From Unio delphinus (taxonomy: Eukaryota; Mollusca; Bivalvia; Unionida; Unionidae): 64,000 bases of DNA. Under the pieces are notes generated by a model. That model was not told where the DNA came from. It was given only the letters and a program-made list of their open reading frames with translations, and did no database searches. Location of the stretch: the NCBI GenBank assembly GCA_029339505.1, contig JAQISU010001235.1:35737815-35801814 (forward strand), read 5' to 3'. Position numbers and translations under genes: made by a program. Positions 35,527 through 43,845 of the stretch are shown in pieces (position 1 is the stretch's first letter; every line of letters begins with the position of its first letter).

Positions 35527-36480
35527 ATGGAATCTATTTATTATTCCCCAAGAGGATACTGGAGGGGTAAATCAGCAATCCATAAACTCGCTAGCGCTGC
35601 GAAAGTGAAAAAAACCACTGCGGCTCATTGGTTATCCAAACAGGCACTATGGCAAATTTATCTACCACCGCCTAAACAAATCAATTTCTCGCATTTTGAT
35701 GTGACCGGACCCAATGAAGTTCATCAGGCTGATCTATTATTTCTGCCACATGATCGTGGTTACAAATACGCATTAACCGTAGTTGATATTGCAAGTCGAT
35801 ACAAAGAAGCAGAACCGTTAAAAACAAAATCTGCCACTGAAGTGGCTTCTGCATTTGAAAGGATTTATCGAAGGAGTCCTCTGCACTGGCCAAATCTATT
35901 ACAAGTTGATCCTAGCAAGGAATTTCAGGGTGCAGTGTTATCTACAATGAAATATCACAATGTCGCTATCAGACGAGGGCATACTGCACTGCATCGTGAT
36001 CAGGCCATTGTAGAACGATTTAATAAAACCCTTGCTGAGCGGTTATTTGGATATCAATACGCAAAAGAATTCATCCAAGAAAAAAGATCCCGTGAATGGG
36101 TTAAAAGGTTACCAGCTGTGATTACTGCACTGAATAACGAGATTACTAGAACCATCAACATGAAACCTATCAATGCGATTAAAAAGAAGTCAATACCTGA
36201 AATGGAAATTCAAAAAGATTTTAGCGTTTCCCAACCAATTCTTGGTAGTAATGTCATTGTGAGGTACTTATACGAACCAGGAGAGCTTGAGGGTGGCACA
36301 AAAAGGGCTACTGATCCTATTTGGAGTGTTACTGCACATAAGATATCTAGTATAACACGATCTACGGGTAGACTTCCAATCTATAAACTGGATTCAACTG
36401 CCCCTCAACGGGGTTTTACTAGACAACAATTACAAGTGATACCTGAGGATACTCAATTACCACCGCATGGGCTTAACTAG
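35527..36480 (+). CDS. Polinton retroviral-type (RVE) integrase
   Basis: 317 residues. An N-terminal helical segment (YYSPRGYWRGKSAIHKLA, then KQALWQIYLPPP) typical of Polinton integrases replaces a canonical HHCC finger. The catalytic core has D69 (HQADLLFLP), D128 (LQVDPSKEF) and E163 (AIVERFNKTLAERL); 34 residues lie between the second D and the E, one fewer than the retroviral D,D-35-E. The C-terminal SH3-like region includes RATDPIWSVTAHKI and GFTRQQLQVIP. It joins the linear element to target DNA. Intact, with all three catalytic residues. It converges on the HNH gene with an 8-base overlap. Confidence 0.93.
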   Translation: MESIYYSPRGYWRGKSAIHKLASAAKVKKTTAAHWLSKQALWQIYLPPPKQINFSHFDVTGPNEVHQADLLFLPHDRGYKYALTVVDIASRYKEAEPLKTKSATEVASAFERIYRRSPLHWPNLLQVDPSKEFQGAVLSTMKYHNVAIRRGHTALHRDQAIVERFNKTLAERLFGYQYAKEFIQEKRSREWVKRLPAVITALNNEITRTINMKPINAIKKKSIPEMEIQKDFSVSQPILGSNVIVRYLYEPGELEGGTKRATDPIWSVTAHKISSITRSTGRLPIYKLDSTAPQRGFTRQQLQVIPEDTQLPPHGLN

Positions 36481-36862
36481 CACCCTTGCGTCTATTGCAC
36501 TCAAGACAAGTCAACATCACATTATTTCTGACATGACCGAGATTGTTATTTTTTCTGTCCACGGTGAATTGGCGAGGATCCTTATCCGAATACTGCCAAC
36601 GCATTATACAATTGCAACTCGCGCAGTGATTATTCTGTTGTTGCTTCAGAGTAATTATTAATTCAGCATCAATATCAAATTCTCGTTGTTTTTTTTTGTC
36701 TTGTTGTTTGTAACCGGAGAGTTTTTTATCAATAATATCATCTATTGTGGTGTCATTATTGTTACAAGCACAGGGGTATTCACTTGACCGAGCGGTGTCA
36801 AAACCCTGGCGCGAGTCACGCTGGAAGTCATATGTTTTCCCCAAATTTCCAAAGACTTCCAT
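36473..36862 (-). CDS. HNH-type zinc endonuclease-like protein
   Basis: 129 residues. The C-terminal half has Cys80-x2-Cys83, FTVDRKNNNLGHVRNN (residues 99-114) and CLECNRRKG (119-127), the layout of treble-clef HNH or endonuclease-VII-like nucleases: two Cys pairs around a D-(H/R)-..N-x-GH..N core. The usual first catalytic His is Arg here (VDR), as in some viral relatives, so activity is uncertain. The N-terminal half is charged and low in complexity (CNNNDTTIDDIIDKK). A role in processing replication intermediates is inference. Confidence 0.65.
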   Translation of the reverse strand: MEVFGNLGKTYDFQRDSRQGFDTARSSEYPCACNNNDTTIDDIIDKKLSGYKQQDKKKQREFDIDAELIITLKQQQNNHCASCNCIMRWQYSDKDPRQFTVDRKNNNLGHVRNNVMLTCLECNRRKGAS

Positions 36863-36925
36863 ACAACTTGAGTTGTAAAATGGAAAGAAAGACGTGTCTG
36901 CTATAATTATTAATCTTTGCTGTAA

Positions 36926-37186
36926 TCAATGGGCGACCCAGAGGAGACAACTTGCCCAAACGTCCATTAACTGCACCTTTACATGGTTTTTCTTCATTAT
37001 CATCCGTTTTCCGTACCGATAGCTTGTCATGCCATAGAAATTACACCAGTATTCCCTTACTAACTGGGAAATATTTAACTGCGCGACCCTAGGCCAGTCC
37101 ATCCACAGAATTTCCGGCGTATCACACTCATATACATACGCCAATTTTCCACTATGGCCACATAAACGGTACCTACCAAGTTCCAA
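36926..37186 (-). CDS. Possible small protein, unrecognised (86 residues)
   Basis: An open frame between the polymerase and HNH genes on their strand, rich in Trp, Tyr and Cys (KLAYVYECDTPEILWMDW). The composition is plausible for a protein but no family is recognised; it may be a remnant. 37187-37363 holds nothing seen. Confidence 0.3.
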   Translation of the reverse strand: MELGRYRLCGHSGKLAYVYECDTPEILWMDWPRVAQLNISQLVREYWCNFYGMTSYRYGKRMIMKKNHVKVQLMDVWASCLLWVAH

Positions 37187-37363
37187 CTTATTGATTCCAT
37201 TCTATAATTTACTGATTTCCAACCATAAATGCTGCCTTTACAATCACACTACTTGTATACACCACTGAATTTTAATATGGACTATGTTACTACAGGGACA
37301 GTCATTCGGCTTGTACCCAAAATCACTACTAACGACCCAAGCATGGTTCAAATTCACTAACAC

Positions 37364-40279
37364 TTACTCCAAATTTATTACATTATCATCGCCAATGATT
37401 TCATCATCGAAGACAATTCTTCGAAGTTGATTTATTTTTCGTACTCTAGACACTGCGAGATAGACTAAATTCGACCATTCTATGCGATTATCTACTATCC
37501 AAACAATTGTATCCGATATAGTCAATCCCTGTGAAGAGTGTATTGTTGCTGCATAACCTAGCGTCCATGGGGATTTATTAGCACGCAATGCATCTTCAAC
37601 GACATTGATATCAACCAGCACAATATCATTTAATACGAGAATCTGTCTTTGAAATCCTTCGGATTTTGGTCCTGGAATATCAACTTCGATGTTCTGTTTT
37701 CGTGTATCCGATGGCCTATAACATAACGGTACTGGAAGTGTTGCAAATTTTTGTTTATGCAATTCAAATAACTTCATCTGAAGTGTATCCCTGACTATTT
37801 TTCTACTTGCAATGATTAAATCATTTGGTCTCCACGCTTCCCAAAACTCATTCATGGGAGTTTCCGAAATTATTTCACGGGCTATTTCACACTGGATTCT
37901 ATCCGGTTGTAATCTAATTAGTTTCTTAAATTCTTTTAATTCATTATCAAGTGATCTATGGTCGCTATCAATTTCTTCATAATAGTCTACAAAACCCTTT
38001 AGCCATTCATGGGGGGATGCACCGACAAATGGTGGAGGTTGGCCGTGATCACCGCACATTACGACTTTTGTATTCTTCAATAACAACCACTCAAGAAATA
38101 TTTTTAAGACATCTTCGGACACTGTGTCTATTTCATCCCACATGATAATTTCAGGAATAAATTTCTCTCCCATGCGCTCAGGAGTCCATTTATCTCCCTT
38201 CCATCTAAAGAAACTATGATAAGTGCAGGCATTTACCCCTCGTTGTTTCATCTCTCTGGCGAGTCTGTGAGTCGGTGTTAGAACAATCATGTTAGAAACG
38301 CTAGCGTTTCCACGACGGAATAACTCAATTGCCCGGGTTGTTTTTCCTGACCCACCACAGCCGTTTAAATAAACTGTTTTATATCTACAGATTGGATCAG
38401 AAATCGGTGGTGCACTAGAAAATTCTGAACACTGATTGCTTTCTAAGTAATTATTTTCAATGGTAACATCTGCTGATGGAATATAATCATGAAGCATTTC
38501 CTTCTTAATTCTCCATGACCCCCAATTCTCGTTGCCAGTAGCCTTAAAATCAGCCATTTTGCTATTTATGTAAAATGAGTCAGTAGCAACTCTAACTGCG
38601 GTGGTAGGAAATCTATTGATCATTGAAAACAGATTGATAGAAGCATAACCAAGCATAGAAGCTCTCAAATATGTGTACTGCTGATGGATACCATCAGTGT
38701 AAGTAACAATTGTACCCAATTTGGTTCCATCGGACATAAATGCGTCCTTACGATTGACATATAAGCCCCTATTCGTTAAATCTTTGATTACAAAATCGTA
38801 TTCAGCATTGTCTATAATCAATCGTGAAGAATATCTCGTATTATCATCTTTGCCACCTTGGGTAAATTTACCGATTATTCTTCGTCCAAGATCTTTTGCT
38901 TCATTGTTTCTGATTTCAAATAACTGTCTGGACCAATCCATGATTTGTTGTTCATTAAAATCAGGAAACAGTTTTCGCTCTTCGCTAATTATTTTTTCAA
39001 GATCAGGTTGTGGTAACCAGACTGATTTCTGTGCTCGATAGGATATAATTGCTTCACTGACAATTAATGATTTTAACATCTTACAATCAAGCATATACCG
39101 TAATAACACTATTGGCATCCAGTGTTTTTCAGACATGTGTTTACCAATCCAAAGATAACTACACGGATGAAGTCCTTCAGCCATTTCAAATGATACTACA
39201 CAAGCGAATCCGGTTAAATCGAAATGTGGCAGTGGTCCATTAATAGCAACACGGGTCATTTCGTGTGTAGGGTGTCCAAATCGTTTGAAATATTTCTCAC
39301 ACTCTCCATACCCAAGAAAACTTCCTGGATAACATGCAATCATATCAACTGAAATAACGGTATCAGCGGTGTATTTTGTGTTCCATAATCCTCCATGGCT
39401 GTATTCAAGACAGGACAATTTGACATCTGATAAGAACTCACTTCGGGTTGGTTTCCACGCGTTTTTCTTCCTAGCAAAATGTGCTGCAACTGATGGTACT
39501 GTAAAACAGTTTGCTAATAATTGATCGTTGTCTTCCCCCAGAGAACTCTGGGGAGAAAACTCACTAGCTAGTTGTTTCATTTGATTATGCAGTTCTTCAG
39601 TACGGTACAATTCTCCGTTGGGCCTTACAAACTGATCAAATCTACATTCTTCGTCTGAAGTACTATGAAATAGCCACACTGACACAGAATCGTTTTTACT
39701 CAAATGGTAAATAGCATCAAATAATTTCTGCTCTGAAAAAAACTCTTCGGTTCCAAACAGATATTTTACGGTTCTATCCCGTGGGAATATTGTTACTGCA
39801 GATGACCACGCGTGTGCGTTATGATCAATAATTTCAATGGGAGCTCCCTGTGATTTATATTTCGATTCGTATAATACTTCTCCGGTGATTGTCCTTACCG
39901 ATATTGGAAATCTCAATGATGTTTCTAATTTGGCTATATCTTGAATTGTTGCCCCATGCTGTTTCACTGTCAGTTCCCATTCGGTTATTTTTTTTCGTCT
40001 TAGATCAGTTAGTTTATTTACCCGGGACGCATTTGTGAAGTGTTCTATTATTCGTGTTGCTACACAATTGAGCCCTGTCGAATATTTCATGGGTGCTAGT
40101 TTTAAAATATCAGGTTTTTCATTGAGCGGATATATCCCGTAAACAACTACTGTGACAGGATAAGATCTTTCGTAGTAGGGTTTATCAAGTCCAGTCAAAA
40201 TTCCTGGTTTTGAATCCTGAGTCACAGTGACAGTTTTTTTGTCCTTAAGAATAGGCTCGTATTTGTCCCTAATGATCAT
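37364..40279 (-). CDS. B-family-polymerase-like protein fused to a superfamily 1 helicase
   Basis: 971 residues. Residues 1-300 have no recognisable exonuclease motifs. Polymerase-like part: VISVDMIACYPGSF (D312, motif A, DxxxxYP); RRIIGKFTQGG (466-476) at the motif B position, lacking the usual KxxxNSxYG form; VRVATDSFY (D567, motif C, TDS). Helicase part: NGCGGSGKTT (639-648, Walker A), IVLTPTHRLAREM (Ia), IIMWDEID (711-718, motif II), VVMCGDHGQPPPF (motif III), TIHSSQGLT (912-920, motif V) and LAVSRVRK (942-949, motif VI), a Pif1/RecD-like SF1 helicase. Polinton polymerases are normally stand-alone protein-primed enzymes of about 1,000-1,200 residues with an exonuclease domain. Frame intact; ATG overlaps the preceding stop by four bases (ATGA). 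Confidence 0.8.
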   Translation of the reverse strand: MIIRDKYEPILKDKKTVTVTQDSKPGILTGLDKPYYERSYPVTVVVYGIYPLNEKPDILKLAPMKYSTGLNCVATRIIEHFTNASRVNKLTDLRRKKITEWELTVKQHGATIQDIAKLETSLRFPISVRTITGEVLYESKYKSQGAPIEIIDHNAHAWSSAVTIFPRDRTVKYLFGTEEFFSEQKLFDAIYHLSKNDSVSVWLFHSTSDEECRFDQFVRPNGELYRTEELHNQMKQLASEFSPQSSLGEDNDQLLANCFTVPSVAAHFARKKNAWKPTRSEFLSDVKLSCLEYSHGGLWNTKYTADTVISVDMIACYPGSFLGYGECEKYFKRFGHPTHEMTRVAINGPLPHFDLTGFACVVSFEMAEGLHPCSYLWIGKHMSEKHWMPIVLLRYMLDCKMLKSLIVSEAIISYRAQKSVWLPQPDLEKIISEERKLFPDFNEQQIMDWSRQLFEIRNNEAKDLGRRIIGKFTQGGKDDNTRYSSRLIIDNAEYDFVIKDLTNRGLYVNRKDAFMSDGTKLGTIVTYTDGIHQQYTYLRASMLGYASINLFSMINRFPTTAVRVATDSFYINSKMADFKATGNENWGSWRIKKEMLHDYIPSADVTIENNYLESNQCSEFSSAPPISDPICRYKTVYLNGCGGSGKTTRAIELFRRGNASVSNMIVLTPTHRLAREMKQRGVNACTYHSFFRWKGDKWTPERMGEKFIPEIIMWDEIDTVSEDVLKIFLEWLLLKNTKVVMCGDHGQPPPFVGASPHEWLKGFVDYYEEIDSDHRSLDNELKEFKKLIRLQPDRIQCEIAREIISETPMNEFWEAWRPNDLIIASRKIVRDTLQMKLFELHKQKFATLPVPLCYRPSDTRKQNIEVDIPGPKSEGFQRQILVLNDIVLVDINVVEDALRANKSPWTLGYAATIHSSQGLTISDTIVWIVDNRIEWSNLVYLAVSRVRKINQLRRIVFDDEIIGDDNVINLE

Positions 40280-40575
40280 TTTCCATTATCACGGATAAGA
40301 AATTTTATTCGAAAAAAATTTCTTTCTTCCCCAAGACGTGAGATTATCACTGCTGCTTTTTCATCATTCATGGTAGCGTCAACAACACCATCAATTCGAA
40401 ATGTTGACCAACAATGAGCTGCCCCATCACGCTTGAATTCATTAAAACAGTCTCTGATTTTACTAATCAAGGTTCTATCAAGAATTTTATTCTTTGGTGT
40501 ATCAGAAACTCTATCAAGATTGAATTGAACACTTTTCCAGGGCTTAATTTTCGATAATCTCTCGAACTCCTCCAT
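40276..40575 (-). CDS. Unrecognised 99-residue protein coupled to the polymerase-helicase
   Basis: A mixed-charge alpha/beta-looking protein (KPWKSVQFNLDRV, FRIDGVVDATMNDEKAAVIISRL). Its TGA overlaps the polymerase-helicase ATG as ATGA, so the two are probably on one transcript, with translation by reinitiation or with this frame as an N-terminal extension via a frame change. Divergent from the zinc protein at 40600 with a 24-bp AT-rich gap. Function unknown; given its position it may be a replication accessory or terminal-protein candidate, which is inference only. Confidence 0.6.
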   Translation of the reverse strand: MEEFERLSKIKPWKSVQFNLDRVSDTPKNKILDRTLISKIRDCFNEFKRDGAAHCWSTFRIDGVVDATMNDEKAAVIISRLGEERNFFRIKFLIRDNGK

Positions 40576-40599
40576 ACTATAATTAAAACAAGCATTTAA

Positions 40600-40941
40600 A
40601 TGAAAGATTTAAGTATAATGAATCATTGCAAATGGCTTATGATTGGATCAGTGACACCGTGTAACAAATCATGCAGAAATGAATTCTGTTGGTATCATAT
40701 GCAAAGCTTTCGTCGTGGAAGCCTTGGTCCGTTACCCTGTATTCAATGTGGGGTTGGGGTCAGGGGGAGGTCGCAATTATGCGTTATGTGTGGGGGCAAA
40801 CGATACAGGGAACTAAAACGCTATTATGATAAAAGAATAAAAAATACTGCCATTGACCCCAACGATGACAAAATAATAAAGACTGCTCAAGATTATATAC
40901 AGAGACTTATAATTAAACCAAACAATGAATTAGAAAAATAG
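40600..40941 (+). CDS. Cys-rich putative zinc-binding protein (113 residues)
   Basis: CKWLMIGSVTPCNKSC, then CWYHM, CIQCG and CVMCGG give about eight potential Cys/His ligands in residues 10-70, i.e. two zinc sites. The C-terminal 45 residues are basic and helical (RYRELKRYYDKRIKN). I recall similar short Cys-rich proteins in invertebrate Polinton-like elements but cannot name a family. A DNA- or RNA-binding regulatory role is inference. The start at 40600 is the first ATG; ATG 40618 is an alternative. Confidence 0.6.
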   Translation: MKDLSIMNHCKWLMIGSVTPCNKSCRNEFCWYHMQSFRRGSLGPLPCIQCGVGVRGRSQLCVMCGGKRYRELKRYYDKRIKNTAIDPNDDKIIKTAQDYIQRLIIKPNNELEK

Positions 40942-40954
40942 TGTTATTATACAA

Positions 40955-41077
40955 ATGAACCAAGAATTCAGACCTCACCCCTCCGTGCTTGTTAATTATG
41001 AAGCATTCCGTAATGGTATTATCAGAAAATTTGATTTTCGTATGTGTGTCTATAACACCAAGGGAGACCACTCTTAA
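40955..41077 (+). CDS. Possible small or truncated protein (40 residues)
   Basis: Starts 13 bases after the zinc-protein stop. MNQEFRPHPSVLVNYEAF, then RKFDFRMCVYNTKGD reads like protein and may be the start of a gene interrupted by the non-coding 41.1-42.2 kb segment. No family recognised. Confidence 0.3.
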   Translation: MNQEFRPHPSVLVNYEAFRNGIIRKFDFRMCVYNTKGDHS

Positions 41078-41690
41078 ATGATATAACCAAGGGAGTTATC
41101 ATTGTGATTTAGCTTCTGAGTATTGTTTTATAGGTAAAGAAATATTTTCTTTTTTTTTAGTGTTTAAGTCAAATATTCTGTGTCACGTGCGATTAATGCG
41201 TATTTCATAACATAGGATGTGATCCGGAGATGCAGGCGTTACAGGATAACACACGTGTATACTTTCTCCCTTAGATTGTGTTAACTTGTTTAATGGGTAT
41301 TGTGATTCAGCGCTGGGCATTGTTTTGTAAGAAAAGACATGTTTTTAAACAATTATATTCTTTGTTCTAGTGTTTAAGTCAAATATTCTGTCTCATTTAA
41401 ATACTGTGAAACACCATTAATAAGTAATTCAAGAAAATAAAATAGCATACTTGCGGATTGATGTATTAATTTCCTTTATATACCATATGAATAGTTACAA
41501 CATATATACGTTAAAAAACGTTATTCTTTATAGACGTGAACAGTGGTCTAACGGTATCGTGTTTGGCTTGTAAACCCAGACAATTATTCTTCACATGTTC
41601 GCGCCCCATAGCAGACAATTGTCTGATGGTGAAACGGATGGATGTTTTTTTTTCCTATTTAATTGAGGGGAGGAAGGCGCCCCCTCTGTT

Positions 41691-41813
41691 TTTACATTCA
41701 CATAACATGCAAAACCCATGCTATCAAATTTACGGTAGCGGTGGGTTGTCGGTTTTTGACAACTTACGCAACCATGAATTTGATTTCATGGGTTGCATGT
41801 TATGTGAATGTAA
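41691..41813. repeat. Long imperfect hairpin (123 nt, arms about 40 bp)
   Basis: tttacattcacataacatgc at 41691-41710 is matched by gcatgttatgtgaatgtaaa at 41794-41813 as a perfect 20-bp inverted repeat. Further in, aacccatg pairs with catgggtt and caaatt with aatttg. The tip closes with GTTGTC-7 nt-GACAAC. Not coding: an overlapping 103-codon frame merely reads through it. Confidence 0.85.
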
Positions 41814-41959
41814 ACACATAAATGCCCTACATTACATCATCCATTGAATTATAATCCATCCTTAATTAAGTTAATTAAGTATATGTATACCTACAATTTG
41901 CCACAACACTCAGTGGAAATATATACGGTATTTGTGCTGTCCTTAATTAAGTATATGTT

Positions 41960-42005
41960 GTGACGTCACCCCAAGCATATCTTCTGGGCGGTCTAAGATG
42001 GCGTT
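41960..42005 (+). promoter_or_regulatory. Promoter-like motifs upstream of the right-hand gene block
   Basis: GTGACGTCAC, a 10-bp palindrome containing the consensus CRE TGACGTCA (41961-41968), is followed at about 41994 by aagatggcg, which matches the core of a YY1-type initiator motif. Both lie about 250-300 bp before the first right-hand frame. Motif matches only. Confidence 0.35.
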
Positions 42006-42245
42006 TGCCACGTTAGGCCTCCCCTTTCGGAGATGTATGTTTCGGGTTTCCCTTGGGCTTACTTGGATGTGAAGGCAACCAAGGAGTTCCAAAGATGTGT
42101 TGTCGTATATATGTAACCTCTAGGTCATTTCACGTAAACATACCCTCTTGTGATTATAACCCGTTATTTGACGAGTTAGATTCACTCTTAGGGGAATATG
42201 TTTCCGGTGAATGTAAATATAAATGACCTAAAATAAATACCATCC

Positions 42246-42527
42246 ATGGATGTAATTAGCTCTCCATCACATTTGGGTTACCCCGTATGGTGTTCAAAAA
42301 TGAATTACCGGCCAAAACGTGGATGCACATTGGGTAAACCCAGAATGAATTATAGGCTAAAAGAAACGGTCATAGGGTCATATCTCAAAGAGCAAAAACA
42401 TTCTGATATAAAACAGAAACAGAAAAATGCTCTAACAAAGGAACCCTATGAAAGACACAAAGGCCTAATAAGGGACCCAATCAATGCAAATAGAACCACA
42501 ACGGCCTATATCAAGGGGGCCAAATGA
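42246..42527 (+). CDS. Unrecognised basic 93-residue protein
   Basis: Lys/Arg/Asn-rich (MNYRPKRGCTLGKPRMNYR, YLKEQKHSDIKQKQKNAL), with two MNYR repeats and no recognised domain. First frame of the right-hand block. Could be a small DNA-binding protein or a chance frame. Confidence 0.4.
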   Translation: MDVISSPSHLGYPVWCSKMNYRPKRGCTLGKPRMNYRLKETVIGSYLKEQKHSDIKQKQKNALTKEPYERHKGLIRDPINANRTTTAYIKGAK

Positions 42528-42576
42528 CTGATAATCGCTCATCATGGTTGATATTTATTTTTGTCTGCATTTATAT

Positions 42577-42944
42577 TTATATATACAGACTGAATTTTTA
42601 AAAAATATATTTATATATACAGACTGAATTTTTAAAAAAGATAGTTATATATACAGACTGAATTTTAAAAAAAGATAGTTATATATACAGACAGAATTTT
42701 TAAAAAAGATAGTTATATATACAGAATTAATTTTAAAAAATATATTTATATATACAGAATTAATTTTAAAAAAAGATAGTTATATATACAGACTGAATTT
42801 TTAAAAAAGATAGTTATATATACAGAATTAATTTTTAAAAAAGATAGTTATATACAGACTGAATTTTTAAAAAATATATTTATATATACAGAATTAATTT
42901 TTAAAAAAGATAGTTATATATACAGACTGAATTTTTAAAATATT
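42577..42944. repeat. 34 bp minisatellite inside the Polinton, about 11 copies
   Basis: tatatatacagactgaattt plus ttaaaaaagatagt, with alternative gactg/gaatta variants. Lies between two small frames in the right-hand block. Confidence 0.9.
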
Positions 42945-42994
42945 AACGGCTCATTTATTTTTGAAAAATGAATTAGAAATATGTATTATCATAT

Positions 42995-43351
42995 ATGAAT
43001 TCTGAAATTATGAATAGCATCATAGTTGAAATTGCAAAATTGAAAAATCAGAATATTAAATTGTCAGATGGGTTAAATCCTGATCAAATCAAGTCGGATT
43101 TTCAGGATATAGAATACGGAGTTAGCACTAACAAGTATATGTTACCAAAGAAATATGCACTCATCAAAAAAATTCAAAATTCTATTCGAGACTCTCTTGC
43201 ATTTTCCAGTGAAGTAGATGTGTTTGTTCCGTTATATACTATCGTGGAAGGAATACGAAAAGAATTGGGTAACGAATATGAATTGAAAAAGGAAGTTAAT
43301 TCTAAAATTAGAAACTTACGAGCGTTAATTCAAGAAAATGAACTATTTTGA
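42995..43351 (+). CDS. Unrecognised 118-residue helical protein
   Basis: Predominantly helical with heptad-like hydrophobic spacing (IIVEIAKLKNQNIKL at the start, KKEVNSKIRNLRALIQENE at the end). Coding-like composition and clean ends. No family recognised; it sits upstream of the virion-type genes. Confidence 0.55.
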   Translation: MNSEIMNSIIVEIAKLKNQNIKLSDGLNPDQIKSDFQDIEYGVSTNKYMLPKKYALIKKIQNSIRDSLAFSSEVDVFVPLYTIVEGIRKELGNEYELKKEVNSKIRNLRALIQENELF

Positions 43352-43385
43352 TTGACCGGCCCCTCAAAAGATTTTGTCAGACAGT

Positions 43386-43691
43386 AAAATCTCCTTGAGA
43401 TTTTCATTTTTTTGTCATTTTTTGATTGAATCAGTGAAAATATTTCACACTGCGAAAATAAAATAGAATCCTAACAGCTTTTCTCTATGGAAAATCCAAT
43501 GCAAAATCGACTACTTGACCCTACGAGGTTTTTTGATGAAAATCGATGAAAAATGACCAAACATCACTGAAAACAGGCAAAAATTGATGAAAAATGGCTA
43601 AAAATCATCAAAAATGAGTTTTAACAGCTTTTCCTTATGGAAAATCCCATGTAAAATCGACTACTTGACTGTAAAATCTCTTTGAGATTTT
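43386..43691 (+). repeat. Intergenic duplicated hairpin module
   Basis: Perfect hairpins AAAATCTC-CTT-GAGATTTT (43386-43404) and AAAATCTC-TTT-GAGATTTT (43673-43691) differ only in the loop. Next to them a related block (taacagcttttcc..atggaaaatc, then aaaatcgactacttgac) occurs at about 43472 and 43621. The segment 43352-43845 has no gene; these structures could end or process transcripts. Confidence 0.75.
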
Positions 43692-43845
43692 CAACTGAAA
43701 ACCACCAAAATGGCACCAAAACAGGCAAAATCAATGGATAAAAAATAAAAATATTTCACAGCAATAAAAAATTGGACCGTTAAGGATGGAATCATCGATG
43801 GGAAAAATTGTTTTACAATTGAAAAATGGTTTCTGATTTCAAATA

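Larger units (their letters stand above)
41078..42245. other. Gene-poor spacer between left and right Polinton modules
   Basis: Contains a diverged duplication of about 95 bp at 206-bp spacing (41095-41186 and 41301-41396; both end in tagtgtttaagtcaaatatt), a tRNA-like stretch at 41535-41610, the long hairpin at 41691-41813, TTAATTAA palindromes near 41861-41880 and a CRE palindrome at 41960. It could be a promoter or origin region or a nested insertion. Confidence 0.5.

Noticed and set aside
38721..39041. 106-codon plus-strand frame inside the polymerase-helicase gene
   Set aside because: Antisense shadow of a well-supported coding region; no domain of its own.
41134..41165. Intron in the Polinton spacer (gtaaag ... 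tttttttag)
   Set aside because: It would be about 30 nt, too short for an animal intron, and has no coding sequence on either side.
41536..41847. 103-codon plus-strand frame in the Polinton spacer
   Set aside because: It runs through both arms of the 123-nt hairpin and overlaps a tRNA-like stretch; peptide composition is not protein-like.
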